A stretch of 64,000 nucleotides of DNA. Origin: Osmia lignaria lignaria (Eukaryota > Arthropoda > Insecta > Hymenoptera > Megachilidae). The notes under the pieces were generated by a model. That model saw only the letters and a list, made by a program, of their open reading frames with translations. It did not search any database and was not told the origin of the DNA. The position numbers and the translations under genes were made by a program. The stretch is from contig NC_135042.1 of assembly GCF_051020975.1 (NCBI RefSeq), positions 3,123,888 to 3,187,887 on the forward strand, written 5' to 3'. The stretch's first letter is position 1. Every line of letters starts with the position of its first letter. This document shows positions 14,901 through 26,300 of the stretch, piece by piece.

Positions 14901-17900
14901 GTCGAATACCCGGTTGACCAAGAAAATTCACCGAATGGAATTCTGCTCCAGGTACAGACAGCAGCTTGTCGATGGTGGAGGTTCCTGTGTCTTCTCGACG
15001 AATTAAACGATCCTCTTTAATCCTAGATTCATTTACACGTGGAATATTGACCAGGCTGGTGCGGCAGATCATTATAAATACCGTAGTGACTAACGATGGT
15101 GGAGGAACTCTTGTGCCTTATACAATTTCAGATTCCAGCTGGAAGAAATCGTTTTTAACAACTCGTTGTTTCATTCGTGTATCTGTTCTTGATAATTCTG
15201 TGTTCGTTCCTGTCTAATTTCTGAGGACTGATCACTTGGAGCCGAGGACGAAGAAAAATGAAACTTTGAATAATAGAATAATAGAATCTAAATAACAGAA
15301 AATTCGTAATTGCTCGGTTCCAAGTGGTTCCCTTTTTCTCTCTACTATCCTAGAATTCTCGAGCTTGGTAAAGAAGGTGGTTGGGTCTATTTTTTCCTAT
15401 AGAGACCGTGAAACATCGGCCAATACTGACCAGGCCACCGAGAAACACGACCGTTCTGATAGGAGACAACGTTACTATGACCTGTGAGGTTCTATCGGAT
15501 GCGCATCGCCACCTCGAATGGTATCACGGTTATCACACCTCTTTCGACACTGTCAACAAAACCAATCAAAGTTTCCGGGTGGAGGTCAAGGTGGGCACGT
15601 AGAACTATTTCAAACTGCACGACACTCTGCTTCTACCTCCTCTCTATTCTTAATCAAACATTCTTCTTAACTCAGCGGTGTTTGTGATTAACGCTTTCGT
15701 TTCCTAAAACCTTACACTATAATTAAAACCCAACTGCAATATTTTATAAATATTTTTCCATGGAAAGAAATGCTTGGTCATGTAGTGCCTCGATAGCAGT
15801 GTTAACAACGATTAGAATCCTTCGCTTGTTAGATACCTCCTGCTTAAGACTAATTACCGAAGTAGACAAACTTGATTTTTTCTTTGTTACAGGCTGGAGG
15901 CGCAGAGAATCCTGAAGTACTGAAGTTATATAATGTAACTGAACAAGACGAAGGATGGTACACTTGTATCGCGCAAAATGCCTTGGGAGAAACTTTCAGC
16001 AGTGCCTATCTTCGAGTGGTCGAAAGTAAGAAAATACCTGATAATTCCTAAGTACACAGTCAGACGTTATTCGAATGTGAGAAATTAATTGTTTTCTGAT
16101 AATTAGCTCTGGAAGAACAGGGAATGCCGATAACAGCGAAACCACAGATTCTCGTCAACGTCCTCGCGGCTGTTCTCTTCATTTTCTTCGCCGTGGGCGT
16201 AGTGGTGGTCATATACATCTTCCACCGTTTAAAACGCGAGAAGATGAAGAAATTGCTGGCCATTGAGACAGCGAGAGCCGCGGTTGTTACTCAATGGACC
16301 AAAAAGGTGATCGTCGAGAAACAGAATCTGGTGAACGCTCAGAACGTTCAAGAACCCTTGCTGATGCCTGTGGTGAAGATCGAGAAACAAAAATCAACCG
16401 TCGCCGCAGAGGATAGCAACGGAGGAAGCATTTCTGAATACGAACTCCCGGTGGACAGTGCCTGGGAACTGTCCAGGGAACATTTGATCTTGGGAAACAC
16501 TTTGGGAGAGGGTGCTTTTGGAAAAGTGGTCAGAGCGCAAACGAACACTGGCAAACCTGGAATCCCTAACGTCGTCGCTGTAAAAATGCTGAAAGGTATG
16601 TGAACACTATTATTTCATATCTTACAAAAGCTAACGGGCAAGTCGCTAACTCGCTTAGGTTAGTTTTTTCGACCCATAATCAAAATTCCTTACGTCGACG
16701 AAGAGTCAAGTGTTGGGTCTTCCGGACCCGAACACAATGATTGATAAGTCCCATGAGTGGGCAGATTATTGTTTCCAATGAGTCTTGTGGGGTTTATGAC
16801 CCGTTCTGCCGTTCCCAAGTTTACATTTATACCGGCGCTGTTAAAGAGTGCGATTGCGCTATTAAATCCACTCCCCAGCAGCCACCTCCCAACCAAGTGG
16901 CGCCGGATTAGTCATTGCATTCATCGGAAGGCCCAACACTTGACTCATTGTCGGCATGTAAAGAATTTTGATCTAGGACGCTTTTACTTTGACAAACTAA
17001 CCTGAGTGGGTTAGCAACTACACCCACCAGGCGCTTTACGCCCATAGCCAGAGCCCCGTTTGCCACCGGAATAGCCGGTGCCCGGTCCACACCACAAGGA
17101 GAAAGGGTTGGCACATGACACCGCTGGGGCTGGCTGCAAGGCCCCGAACGGCACGTTTGTGGTTCCCCATGAGTGAGCAATTTATCTATACCCGGCACCA
17201 CTTGGAGGGTGGTGGCTGCTGCGGAGTGGATAGTTAATTAGCGCTATAGCGCCCTTTACCACCGCCAGTATAAGCAAAAATTTGGGAATGGCACAGCTGG
17301 TTATCAACCCCACAAGGCTCAGTTAAACAATCACCAATCACCTTACAGAAGTTAATTATACGATAAATCTGTTACAGAGGGCCACACAGACGCCGAGATG
17401 ATGGACTTGGTTTCCGAAATGGAGATGATGAAGATGATCGGTAAACACGTGAACATCATCAATCTGCTAGGCGCGTGTACACAAGGAGGACCGTTATACG
17501 TTGTCGTGGAATTCGCGCCACACGGCAATTTACGAGACTTCCTTCGTGATCACAGACCATCGTCAGGATACGAACCAACGATCGGCCAAGAGCAGAAGGA
17601 GAAAAAAACGCTCACGCAAAAGGACTTGGTGTCGTTCGCGTACCAAGTAGCCAGGGGTATGGAATACTTGGCTAGCAGAAGATGTATCCATAGGGATTTG
17701 GCGGCCAGGAACGTCCTGGTCAGCGACGAATACGTGTTGAAGATCGCGGACTTTGGACTAGCCAGGGATATCCACTGTCACGACTATTACAGGAAAACGA
17801 CAGACGGAAGACTTCCGGTTAAATGGATGGCGCCCGAGGCTTTGTTTCATCGGGTCTATACCACTCAGTCCGACGTGTAAGTAAATAAAGAAATCTTAAA

Positions 17901-18480
17901 GTAGCAAAGTAAAATTCACCGAGATTTCTTCTGACAATATTCAATGTTTCAGATGGTCGTACGGAATTCTGTTGTGGGAGATCATGACATTGGGTGGCAC
18001 CCCTTATCCGTCCGTACCGTCCGTGGAGAAATTGTTCCAGTTACTAAGGACTGGACACCGAATGGAAAAACCACCGTGTTGTTCCATAGAAATGTAAGAA
18101 CGGCGAGACCATTCTCTTTATTCTACCTATTAAATTATCCATTATAAGAAAAAAGAAAATAATAATTTGCTTGCTACAGATACATGTTGATGAGAGACTG
18201 CTGGAGCTATCAGCCCAACGAGAGACCAATGTTTGGGGAACTGGTAGAAGATCTCGATAGGATATTGACGATAACTGCGAACGAGGTGAGAAACAGTTGT
18301 TCAAATCAAATTTATCCTATGTACGAATCAAGAATTTCCCGTTTACGTTTTCTCTCGTGATCTCAATTTCAGGAATATTTGGACCTTGGTCTTCCGCAAT
18401 TAGATACACCGCCTTCCAGTCAAGAGTCCAGCGACGCGGACGACGACGGGAGTGAAGAAAACTTTCCATACCTCCTGTGA
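2992..18480 (+). CDS. htl: Fibroblast growth factor receptor tyrosine kinase (heartless/breathless family)
   Basis: Single-pass receptor kinase that binds FGF at the cell surface and signals through Ras/MAPK in mesoderm and tracheal development. Coding exons: 2992-3076, 13608-13952, 14065-14457, 14770-14951 or 15403-15590, 15893-16025, 16107-16595, 17378-17876, 17953-18093, 18180-18285, 18373-18480. All phases agree, giving 826 or 828 aa. Order: signal peptide (about 1-23), Ig1 (about 32-115), an Asp/Asn-rich acid box (about 150-170), Ig2 (188-274), Ig3 (275-379), one membrane helix (about 394-418), and a kinase domain with glycine loop GEGAFGKV, VAVK lysine, HRDLAARN, DFGLARD and the activation-loop tyrosine pair DYYRK. 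The tail ends in Ser/Asp/Glu. The start is the first ATG before a hydrophobic leader; a four-codon upstream ORF lies at 2945. I cannot decide between htl and btl, as many insects have one FGFR. Confidence 0.93.
4061..4286. mobile_element. Degraded piggyBac-like MITE
   Basis: The right end GGCATTCAACGTGTTAA (TTAA at 4283-4286) is close to the right end of the intact element at 5318-5531. The left end, around TTGACTGCCAGGC at 4065-4075, is diverged and lacks a clean TTAA. No coding capacity. Confidence 0.45.
5253..6178. mobile_element. 926-bp TTAA-bounded inverted-repeat element, piggyBac-like and non-autonomous
   Basis: The left end TTAAGGGATTAGGCCACTCT and the reverse complement of the right end, TTAAGGGGTTATGCCGCTCT, form terminal repeats with TTAA at each boundary. 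TTAA duplication is the hallmark of piggyBac elements. No transposase is visible. A second element (5318-5531) is nested inside. Its ends resemble those of the element at 61878-62571. Confidence 0.75.
5318..5531. mobile_element. 214-bp TTAA-bounded MITE nested in a larger one
   Basis: The ends are exact mirror images for about 18 bp: TTAACACGTTGAACGCCA on the left and TGGCGTTCAACGTGTTAA on the right. TTAA sits at both boundaries. The interior is AT-rich and non-coding, with a GGTCACCGGTGATC block near the left end. Diverged relatives lie at 4061-4286, and near 58.31 kb where GGTCACCGGTGACC and a one-sided end remain. Confidence 0.8.
9489..9774. mobile_element. 286-bp TTAA-bounded MITE
   Basis: The left end starts TTAACCCTTCGATTGCT. 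The reverse complement of the right end starts TTAACCCTTTGACTGCT. TTAA lies at both boundaries and the interior is A-rich and non-coding. The ends resemble piggyBac termini. Confidence 0.7.
11885..12432. repeat. Cluster of three CTAAC-family repeats, two inverted and one direct
   Basis: Two minus-orientation copies (about 11969-12097 and 12117-12243) are followed by a plus-orientation copy (about 12303-12430), so the cluster can fold back on itself. The flank at 11885-11960 (CTTCCTTAGGGAAAGCAGAA) is the reverse complement of sequence near 215-235 in the window-start cluster, so the unit is longer than the CTAAC-to-GGAAAC core. No coding content. Confidence 0.75.
14770..14951 (+). other. Alternative exon 4a, first half of FGFR Ig3
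   Basis: It begins after TGTAG in phase 1 and ends CAG|GTACAG in phase 0. It encodes the N-terminal half of Ig3, with the first disulphide cysteine in TFKC and the core Trp in IQWLK. It can join exon 3 (ends at 14457, phase 1) and exon 5 (starts at 15893, phase 0) without breaking frame. Confidence 0.85.
15403..15590 (+). other. Alternative exon 4b, first half of FGFR Ig3
   Basis: It begins after CCTATAG in phase 1 and ends AAG|GTGGGC in phase 0, the same phases as exon 4a. It encodes an equivalent Ig half with cysteine in TMTC and Trp in LEWYH, but its sequence is quite different. Using both exons gives a stop at the third codon of 4b (AGA CCG TGA). Skipping both also gives a quick stop in exon 5. 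The sequence therefore enforces mutually exclusive use. Confidence 0.85.
16636..17325. mobile_element. Complex fold-back element in FGFR intron 6
   Basis: Two inverted pairs interlock. Segment A (about 16640-16735) is inverted at 16921-17022 (shared AGTCAAGTGTTGGG). Segment B (about 16772-16903) is inverted at 17193-17322 (shared CTTGTGGGG and AGCAGCCACC). The order is A-B-A'-B', unlike a simple two-arm fold-back. It lies between the kinase exon ending at 16595 and the one starting at 17378, and is more GC-rich than its surroundings. The longest open frame, 16908-17201 on the minus strand, has no recognised motif. Family not identified. Confidence 0.65.
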
Positions 18481-19800
18481 GGATGATTTCAATGCCCATT
18501 GAAACGTTCAACGAGAATAACGAATAAAAACGAAGCGAAAAAGAAAAATAATTTAAAAAAAAAGAAAAAAAAAAATGAAACGAAGGAAAAGCTCCGAGGT
18601 ATGGAAGTCGATCGACTGACCTAACGAACACGCCAAATAATATAAATCAGTATTGACCTGTTAGCGCGTATCCTGTAGTGTTAAGGAAGATGATAGGAAG
18701 AACGATTATCAAGAAAACGGAACTCGAGGCCTTCGAAGAGACTGATCTTCATACGGAGAAAACACTGTATTTATTTTCCTGTTATCCTGTAGTATCCCGA
18801 CGATCTTTCAAACGTTGGAACATTTTGACCTTCGCAAGGATATCGTGATTCGTTCGATCAACACATTGAACACTTTAGTGCGTGAACGAACAATATTGTT
18901 TTCGAATAGAGAAGAAGAATAACCCAAAGCGTTTCAACGTCGTCGAATTTTGTACATGTTTATTACCGTGCCATTAACAAGTGCCTTGGGAAGAATGTGA
19001 GAAGCTTAGGCAATTTTCAGCCAGGGCTTTTGTTACCCAGGGATAGAGGAATGGGAAGAGATAATTTACACAGGAAATCGATTCATCTCGATGCGAAACG
19101 TGTTTGTAACTAGTCAATTGATACAGTTTTACGTTTCTCTGTAACATATAGTAGTAAACGATAAATCGTATACAAAGTTAAGTGTTTATACGCGAAAAAG
19201 GACATTGAACCGCGAGTTTTCGCGCATTTTCGAAGATTTTTACGTGGGGGAAGAGCTCATTTGGCTCACGCGATATCGCGTGCTTGCTTATCTAACGTTA
19301 AATATCTGATCGCGCGAGATTTGCAAAATTTCTCCAATCATTAATCGTCCAAGTCCGATGTACACAAAATGTGAAAGATGTATAAATGATACATGCGAGA
19401 AGTGGCGTTTAGTCGTAGATAATTTATTTCTTGTATATTGTTACTTAGGGCCTGTTTAGGGATTCATTCTCTGTTTTATTTTTCTCCTTTCTTTCTTTTT
19501 TGTATCAACGTCAAGCGGAATAATGTATGTGTAAAATAAAGAAACAAAAGGACACACCACGTTGATTTAACGAGAGTATATAAACGCGCGTTCGTAGAGT
19601 CGGAAAACTTTGTATATAGCGGCGATGATTGTTTATTTAAAAAATGTTTCTCCTGTTACCCGACACACCTAAAGGTAGCCAGTAAATCAGCATTTACCAA
19701 GGTAGGATCGTATGTATAGTCTGCGCAAATATTGGATTATTATTGTAACGTGAGTTTCATCTCGAATAAATCACTGGAAACTGTACCCACATTACTCTCT
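18481..19800 (+). other. 3' untranslated region of the FGF receptor gene
   Basis: Non-coding sequence after the TGA at 18478-18480. AATAAA polyadenylation signals lie at 19535-19540 and 19765-19770. The first 120 bp contain A-rich tracts. No second gene is seen. Confidence 0.6.
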
Positions 19801-20677
19801 GTCTATTTATTATTTTCAAATGTTTTTTCTACTTTTATCAATACTCTACTTTTTTAAGAATAAAATCAGATGGTTGAAAGATAAGAGTCATAACGAGTCT
19901 GGTGACGGAGTAGAAATGAGAAGCGAAAACAATTAAGTTCTAATGACTCAAAAAAAAGACATGATAATTAACGTAATGAGACAATCAGACAAATTGATCT
20001 GCCTAAGTAAGTCCCGTGATTGATTAACGATAAGAGGATATCGAACCCCCACCATTCGACGAAACCGCGTGTTCAGAGAAAAGTTAACTATGGAGGACCG
20101 ATGGCGCTGCGATCAGTTCGTTTTGTTGTCATCAGCCACATTTATGCTAAGTTGTTTTTACCAGATTTTTAGTGGAACATTTTAGTTTTTATTCTTCCAT
20201 TTAGCTTCGATTTTATGATCAAAGATGCCAAGGATGGTACGGACCGTTTTCTCGAAACTTTCTAACGAATAAATCGAGTGAAAGTTACCGTTGTGTCCTA
20301 CACTCGACATTGAGGTTAGAATCCGATAACCCACTTTTTCTGGAGCAACGAATTTATTTCTTCACGCTAATCGTTCATCACTGAACTTTCTTTCGGTCCT
20401 CGTCAAACGACAGACCCGTCAGATGATGTGACGATCGTAACTGATTTGACTTAATTTCATTTCTACAGAGAATTTACTTTGTTTGCAATAACTTGTCACT
20501 TTCTAAGAGTTCTGTTAAAATTGCATGATCATTTTTGCAAATAAAAATTTTGCATACTGACGTGTATGCTCAAAGTCTTTGAAGTATAATAATTTTGGAA
20601 CAATTCCATGATACCCATAACGATAATTATGTGATATCGCAGGTAGTGACATTTATTAAATGGTGATCACCAGTGTC
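19801..20677 (+). other. Intergenic region and probable 5' untranslated part of PCGF3
   Basis: No protein or RNA gene was recognised. There is no clear TATA box. Sequence just before the PCGF3 ATG ends in an AG (GATATCGCAG near 20641), so a spliced untranslated leader is possible. Confidence 0.4.
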
Positions 20678-21569
20678 ATGGAGAGGAGAATCAAATTGAA
20701 GACATTAAACAGTCATATAACATGCAAGATATGCAGAGGATATTTGATAGACGCCACTACTGTGACAGAATGTTTACACACTTTTTGCAAGAGTTGTTTA
20801 GTAAAACATTTAGAAGAAAAACACACCTGTCCGACATGTCAGATAGTTATACATCAGTCGCATCCGCTTCAATATATAAGTTTCGACAGAACTATGCAAG
20901 ATATTGTCTACAAATTAGTTCCTGATCTTCAAGAAAGTTAGTAACTCTGTTCTGAATGGAATCGACAAAGATAAATGGATTTCTCTATGTATTTAATGAT
21001 ATATTATTTCAGATGAAATTAAAAGAGAAAGAGAATTTTATAGAGCAAGAGGTTTACCTTGCCCCAAAGATATCCTACCTAATGCTGGAGAAGTTGAGGA
21101 AGAAAAAGCAACTGCGGATGCACACGCCGAATCAGACTACCATCGTGCCGATGAACAGGTAATTATATTTAAAACAACAAGCCCATATTTCAAATTACGT
21201 TTCAATTAATCTAACTATTATGTATTTTCAAAGGTTAATGTATGCTTGGAGTGTATGAACACAAGTCTGAAGACTTTGAAACGAAGATTTATTAGGTGCT
21301 CTGCCCAAGCAACTATCACGCATTTGAAAAAATTCATTGCAAAGAAGGTATTGAACGGAATGGAAAAATATCGAGATGTAAGTATAAAGTATTAAAGATA
21401 TCTCTGTTAAAGATTTCAGTTAATTGATGTGCCTCGTTTGCAGATTGATATTTTATGCAATGACGAACTATTAGGTAAGGACCACACGTTAAAGTTTGTT
21501 TATGTAACAAGATGGAGGTTCCGGGACCCACCCTTAAGGCTACAATATAGACCACGAATAGACATTTAA
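20678..21569 (+). CDS. PCGF3: Polycomb group RING finger protein 3 (Drosophila l(3)73Ah orthologue)
   Basis: Partner of RING1 in a variant PRC1 complex that monoubiquitinates histone H2A in the nucleus. Exons 20678-20936, 21013-21158, 21234-21377, 21444-21569 join in phase and give 224 aa, about the length of the fly protein. The RING finger (about residues 14-60) has CKIC, the CLHTFCKSC core and CPTC. It is followed by the conserved PLQYISFDRTMQDIVYKL block, and then by the C-terminal RAWUL-type half containing TITHLKKFIAKK and the basic ending LQYRPRIDI. ATG 20678 (MERRIKLKT) matches family N-termini; an in-frame ATG at 20660 would add six residues. Confidence 0.93.
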
Positions 21570-22700
21570 GACTAATATTTCTGTGTTCAGTATCCGATGG
21601 AAATCACAACAAATCTGTGACTTTGTTTATATGTTTCCAAGTTCTATCCGTGTATTGTCCGTTGTAGTACTTATTTCTCTATTCCCGCACAGGAAGAATT
21701 CAAGATTGAATTTCGCAGGCGGAAATGGTTTTTCGTGACAAAAGAAAAATGACTTTAGACTTATATCTTTCTACTGTATTAACTTAACCAGAATAGTCGT
21801 TAGCAACATGTTTTTAAAAGTAGCAATTCCATTCTCCTATATTCGATTATCTTTTAACTTACTTTTTAATTACACTGAGTTACATTAACTCAGTTCTTTA
21901 AGTTTTATTTCGTTAGCTTTCCTTAACGTACATTCATAAGTAGGCCAAGAAAACAATGCGACACTGTACACGAGAGGAAAAAAAGCTTTGTTTCTGTCTA
22001 CAAAATCGCAGAACTGTATATCTATTTAATTGAAATGTTACGTATCCTTCTATCATTCTTTTATAAAAAGTTGGACCTTCTTTGTTCTGAGATGGGAAAG
22101 TGGTGGACAGTGTCTACCGCGAATGAAGATTTGTTACTTTTTCCGTACATGACAACGGAACAATTCTTCATAATCTTAAGACGTGACTTTCTTTTTATAC
22201 ATACCCTAATTGTATATAGAATATTTTTTGACAGAATTCTGATAATATTGCGCGTAGACGCAGCTTTGTATTAGAGAAAAGAAGGAAAGAAAAGAAGCCG
22301 GCACCAAACGGGATTGTTTGGTGCCCTTTTAACTTTGTATGTTTATGCGCTGTACACATTCTAACTCAGCCCCGAGTTTCTCTCAATGCCGAACAATAAC
22401 AGAATTTTATCAGATGTGACATATTTTCTCGAGTGATTTGATAAGGACAACGACGCGTTAAGCGAAACACGGGGCATCTTATCGCTTGTAGTAAATGAAA
22501 TTTAAACAAACAGTGTAAAGCAAAAAAAAAAGAACCGTGTGATTGTATATAAATATTCTAGGGAAATGAAATGAAATGAAATCGACTTTATAAAGTAGCG
22601 GCATTTTATGAATGCTAGGGCTTGTATGTTGTACACTATGTGTGTATCTTCATAAATTATTAAATAAATATGTTTTGTACAGTATCAGTCTAATTAATAC
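21570..22700 (+). other. 3' untranslated region of PCGF3, with a perfect stem-loop
   Basis: Non-coding sequence ending near an AATAAA at 22663-22668. At 22300-22325 a perfect 10-bp stem (GGCACCAAAC / GTTTGGTGCC) closes a six-base loop and is followed by CTTTT. No coding feature was recognised. From 22700 to 23150 the sequence is AT-rich with nothing identified. Confidence 0.55.
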
Positions 22701-23149
22701 TCTAAACAATTTGTACATGATCGTATATGACTGAACAAGCTGAAAGTTTAAAAGCCATTTCATTCAATTTTTTCATTATTCGTAACTACTGAAAACAAAA
22801 TAGCGTTCGAATTACTTAATGGCACGTAATTGCAAAATTGCCATTATAAAATGGAAATATTAATCAAATGAATAAAATAATTCAAAATTATGTGATTAAA
22901 TATCATTAAATGAAGAAAAAAGTGAATACCATGAAATAAATACTTGACAAATTATAATATTATCAAAAAAGTATTGAAAAAAATTGCACAAAAGTATAAA
23001 CAACTCAATTCTATGTAGAATTAGTATTTGAATTTAAAGACTTACATTAATTATCTTAATAAATAAGTAGAGAGGGACAGCAGCGTGGCGGGCACTTTCG
23101 CACCAAATTCAACTAGTTACGGTTTAAAACTAACCAAACTGACTGACTA

Positions 23150-23330
23150 AGTACATGCGCAGACGTCGAGCAGGTTGAAACATGTATGCGCATGCGTAAA
23201 TGTCGAAACGACGACGCATGCGCAAAACATTCCAAAGTAGTTGCAAGTAGTTGTGGTCAATGCGCGTTAAGCAGGGACTGTTGCTGTTCGGCAGCACAAC
23301 GAAGTGAATAATTTTTCAATGAATTTAAGT
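23150..23330 (+). promoter_or_regulatory. Probable TATA-less promoter of R3HCC1L with NRF-1-type palindromes
   Basis: Three GCGCATGCGC-like sites occur within about 75 bp (ATGCGCAGACG near 23154, TGCGCATGCG near 23188, CGCATGCGCA near 23215). This is the half-palindrome bound by NRF-1 / Erect wing in animals. The cluster lies about 160-230 bp before the R3HCC1L start codon. No TATA box is present, as is usual for housekeeping promoters. Assignment to this gene is inferred from position. Confidence 0.5.
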
Positions 23331-23383
23331 TTATGTTTCGGTGATTTCTTGTGTATAAGTTTGAAGTGCAGTTTCACAATTAA

Positions 23384-26300
23384 ATGAGCTTGCAAGACAG
23401 TCTTTTCTCCGAAGACGTGGAGCACGACGTAACTCTATTTTCAAGGGACAAGAGACGGAAAAGGTAGGAGCCAAACGATCACGTTTCCTGATGCAACGAC
23501 GCGCCTTTAAAGGTTAGATCAGTAGTTTTTTACTACTTGTCTTCGATCATTATTCTTCACTTTCGATTTCTACCAGTGTTTACTACGGTGAATCGCATAG
23601 CTTTCTCCAAAAAGTCATTGATCTTACCGCTTCGAAAATATAATACGTAGATATGTGACGTCTGTCATTTTTATGAAAAAAAAGAAAAACGAAAATGATA
23701 CACATAACAAGTAGCGTTGGCTTAAAAAATCGCAATTTATCATATCGATTTATCAGGTATTACGTGGCACGATTGAGTTACGTTCAGTTTATCCGCATCC
23801 TTGACATGCAATTGTATCGTAATTCGAAGACAATTAAAGCGAACCCTTAAGATCTTGAAGAAGATTTATAATGATACCGTGCAACCTTTAAATTACAAAA
23901 TTCTTTTACGGTCTCCGTGTATATAAATATCTCGTGGCAAAGGTAAATGGCTGATATCGTTCTCCAGTCTTCGTAGCCGCTGCTACGTACATCTTTAGAT
24001 AGTGCCGTTACGTTAGTAAATTCCACATATATTTTTTTTTTATTTGCATAGCCCGCGTACTTCGAACGTCGACACGTTTTTCCCAAACCTATCTATTTTT
24101 ACCAAACTGCATAGCGTTTTGAGGAATATAAAAAAACCGCGAATAATTGGCATCTTGCCGAATGAAAATAAAGAAGCGTCTCACGAGTCGGTGGGTTTTA
24201 TTTTATTATTCAACCATTGCATCGATCTTTAATTGCGGTTATCTTTCGTCTTTGCACTTTGTACGAGTAAATAAAAGACGACAGGTTTTGAAACCGCGGA
24301 TATTGGTTAAGTAGCTCTTCATAAGCTACGGAAATTGTATCCATCGTTAGATAATGAAGGAAAATTTATACGAAACGCAAAGTTTAATGAAACGCATTAT
24401 CTTCATTAATGACGACGAAAATAATGAATTGCGCTCTGTTTGAGGTTAACTACCAATGAAAATATTACATAAGGACATCGCAATATTTGTAATACCATTA
24501 ATGTTATTAATATTATTTTTACTCGTTTCATTCACCTAACAAATATTCACGACCCTCGTTCCGTAACGAAGCTGATTAGCCGGATAGAGAAAAAAAGATT
24601 TTTGAAATCGAAGATCGAAGCGTGCGGAATGTTGCATAACTATCGAAATGACGGGTGAAAAAAAGAAGCCGGCGATTTTGAATAGCCTATGGCCAACGAC
24701 ATGGATAATTGTCAATCTACCGAGTGCAAGAGCTCGCTTAGCGTATGACGCTCACGTATACGCGCGATTACGTGAACCACGCAACGCTTACGAGATTCAT
24801 CAGTCTGTTTCTTCTTTGTAGTTCAAGGCTTGTCGATTTACTCGTGGCGGTAAACGTAATTAGAAGATAGAACTTTTAGAACGAGTCAGAGAAAAACAGG
24901 ATTACACGGTTGTTTTCTTCGACGATTTCATTTCTTTTCGTTCATGAAAGCACACGTAGCCGCGTGATTTTACCGCGCGCAACACGCTTCGTTCCACTTG
25001 AACGGGTCGACGTGTAATTTAACAATCCGTAAAGGTGAAAACCTATCTCGCTTTCGTTACGCTCCTTGGATCGTTTATATACGATTGCAAACACCCTACT
25101 GTATCGGCTGTATCGACTTCCAAACACACTTCCTGTTCCTCCTCTTATTACGATATCATCTGTATACTTTCTAAAAGCATGCATGCCTCTGGTTACGTCC
25201 TATGTACATGTATACATGTATTTAATAAATTAAATGCGTTTTGCGCCGAGCCGGTCGAACATAATACAGTAAAACCTGGATAAATTCAACGAAAGAATGC
25301 TTGGATAAATGAAACATCGCTATCCCTTCCACTTGGGGGGATCCCCCTAGGCGAACCGAGCCGCTCGACGAGGAAACCGTGTAATATGATCCGACCGTAA
25401 TATCCGTGTGACTAATACTAATTCAACGATAAAACTTTTTTATTTTTAACTTTTTCTCAATGAAACTGTTACTAATGCATTTGTGAGATTTTTCTAATTA
25501 AAATGATACCAAACTCGATATAGGTTGAATTATATTTATAAACAATAGTAATAGAATAAGCAACATAGAATTGAGACCACGACTGAATATAAATGATGTC
25601 GGCTGAATACAAAAGATGTGTACGGACACAGAATCGGCATGTTGGCTACAAAGAAAACATGTGTACGGATTCAGAATCGACACCTCGCTTGGATAAATGA
25701 AACATTAAATGCCCAGAATCGACTCCTTGCTTGAATAAATGAAACATTAAATGCCCGGAATCGACTCCTTGCTTGAATAAATGAAACATTAAATGCCCAG
25801 AATCGACTCCTCGCTAGGATAAATGAAACCTTTGAAACCAAAGCCGACACCGCGACTGGTTTGGATTTCGATCTCTCTTGCTTTTCGCCAACTTATAACA
25901 TCAATTTTAGCAAGTAATTATAATTGAAACTATATCGTGTTTGGTACCACTTTACTCACAAAAATCTCACCAATGCGCTAGTAAAAGTTTCACTCAAAAA
26001 AAGTCAAAAATAAAAAATTTTTTTGATTCAATTAGTATTAGTCACACCGATACGTTTCGGCTCTTTCCTTTGATTTCGGACCTCTCTCTTTCCACCACTG
26101 TCTGTCCCTTTCTACGTTCACGCTTAGCTGGTCGTCGCGTGTCATCCGAGCTTCGATACCGTGCTTAGGTAAACGCAACCACTGGGTCCCAATCTTGGTT
26201 GAATTTATCCAGGTTTTACTGTAGCCGGTTTCCAAAGCTCGAACAGCGGTTACACGGTGAAACGTTATAGCAAGGTCGTAAGACGGTAACGGTATGCGAT

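Noticed and set aside
16908..17201. 97-codon minus-strand frame inside the fold-back as a transposase fragment
   Set aside because: No catalytic motif, and its sequence lies partly in a duplicated inverted arm, so openness is a by-product of composition.
25685..25830. CRISPR-like regular repeats
   Set aside because: Eukaryotic locus; units are contiguous, without unique spacers, inside a transposon.
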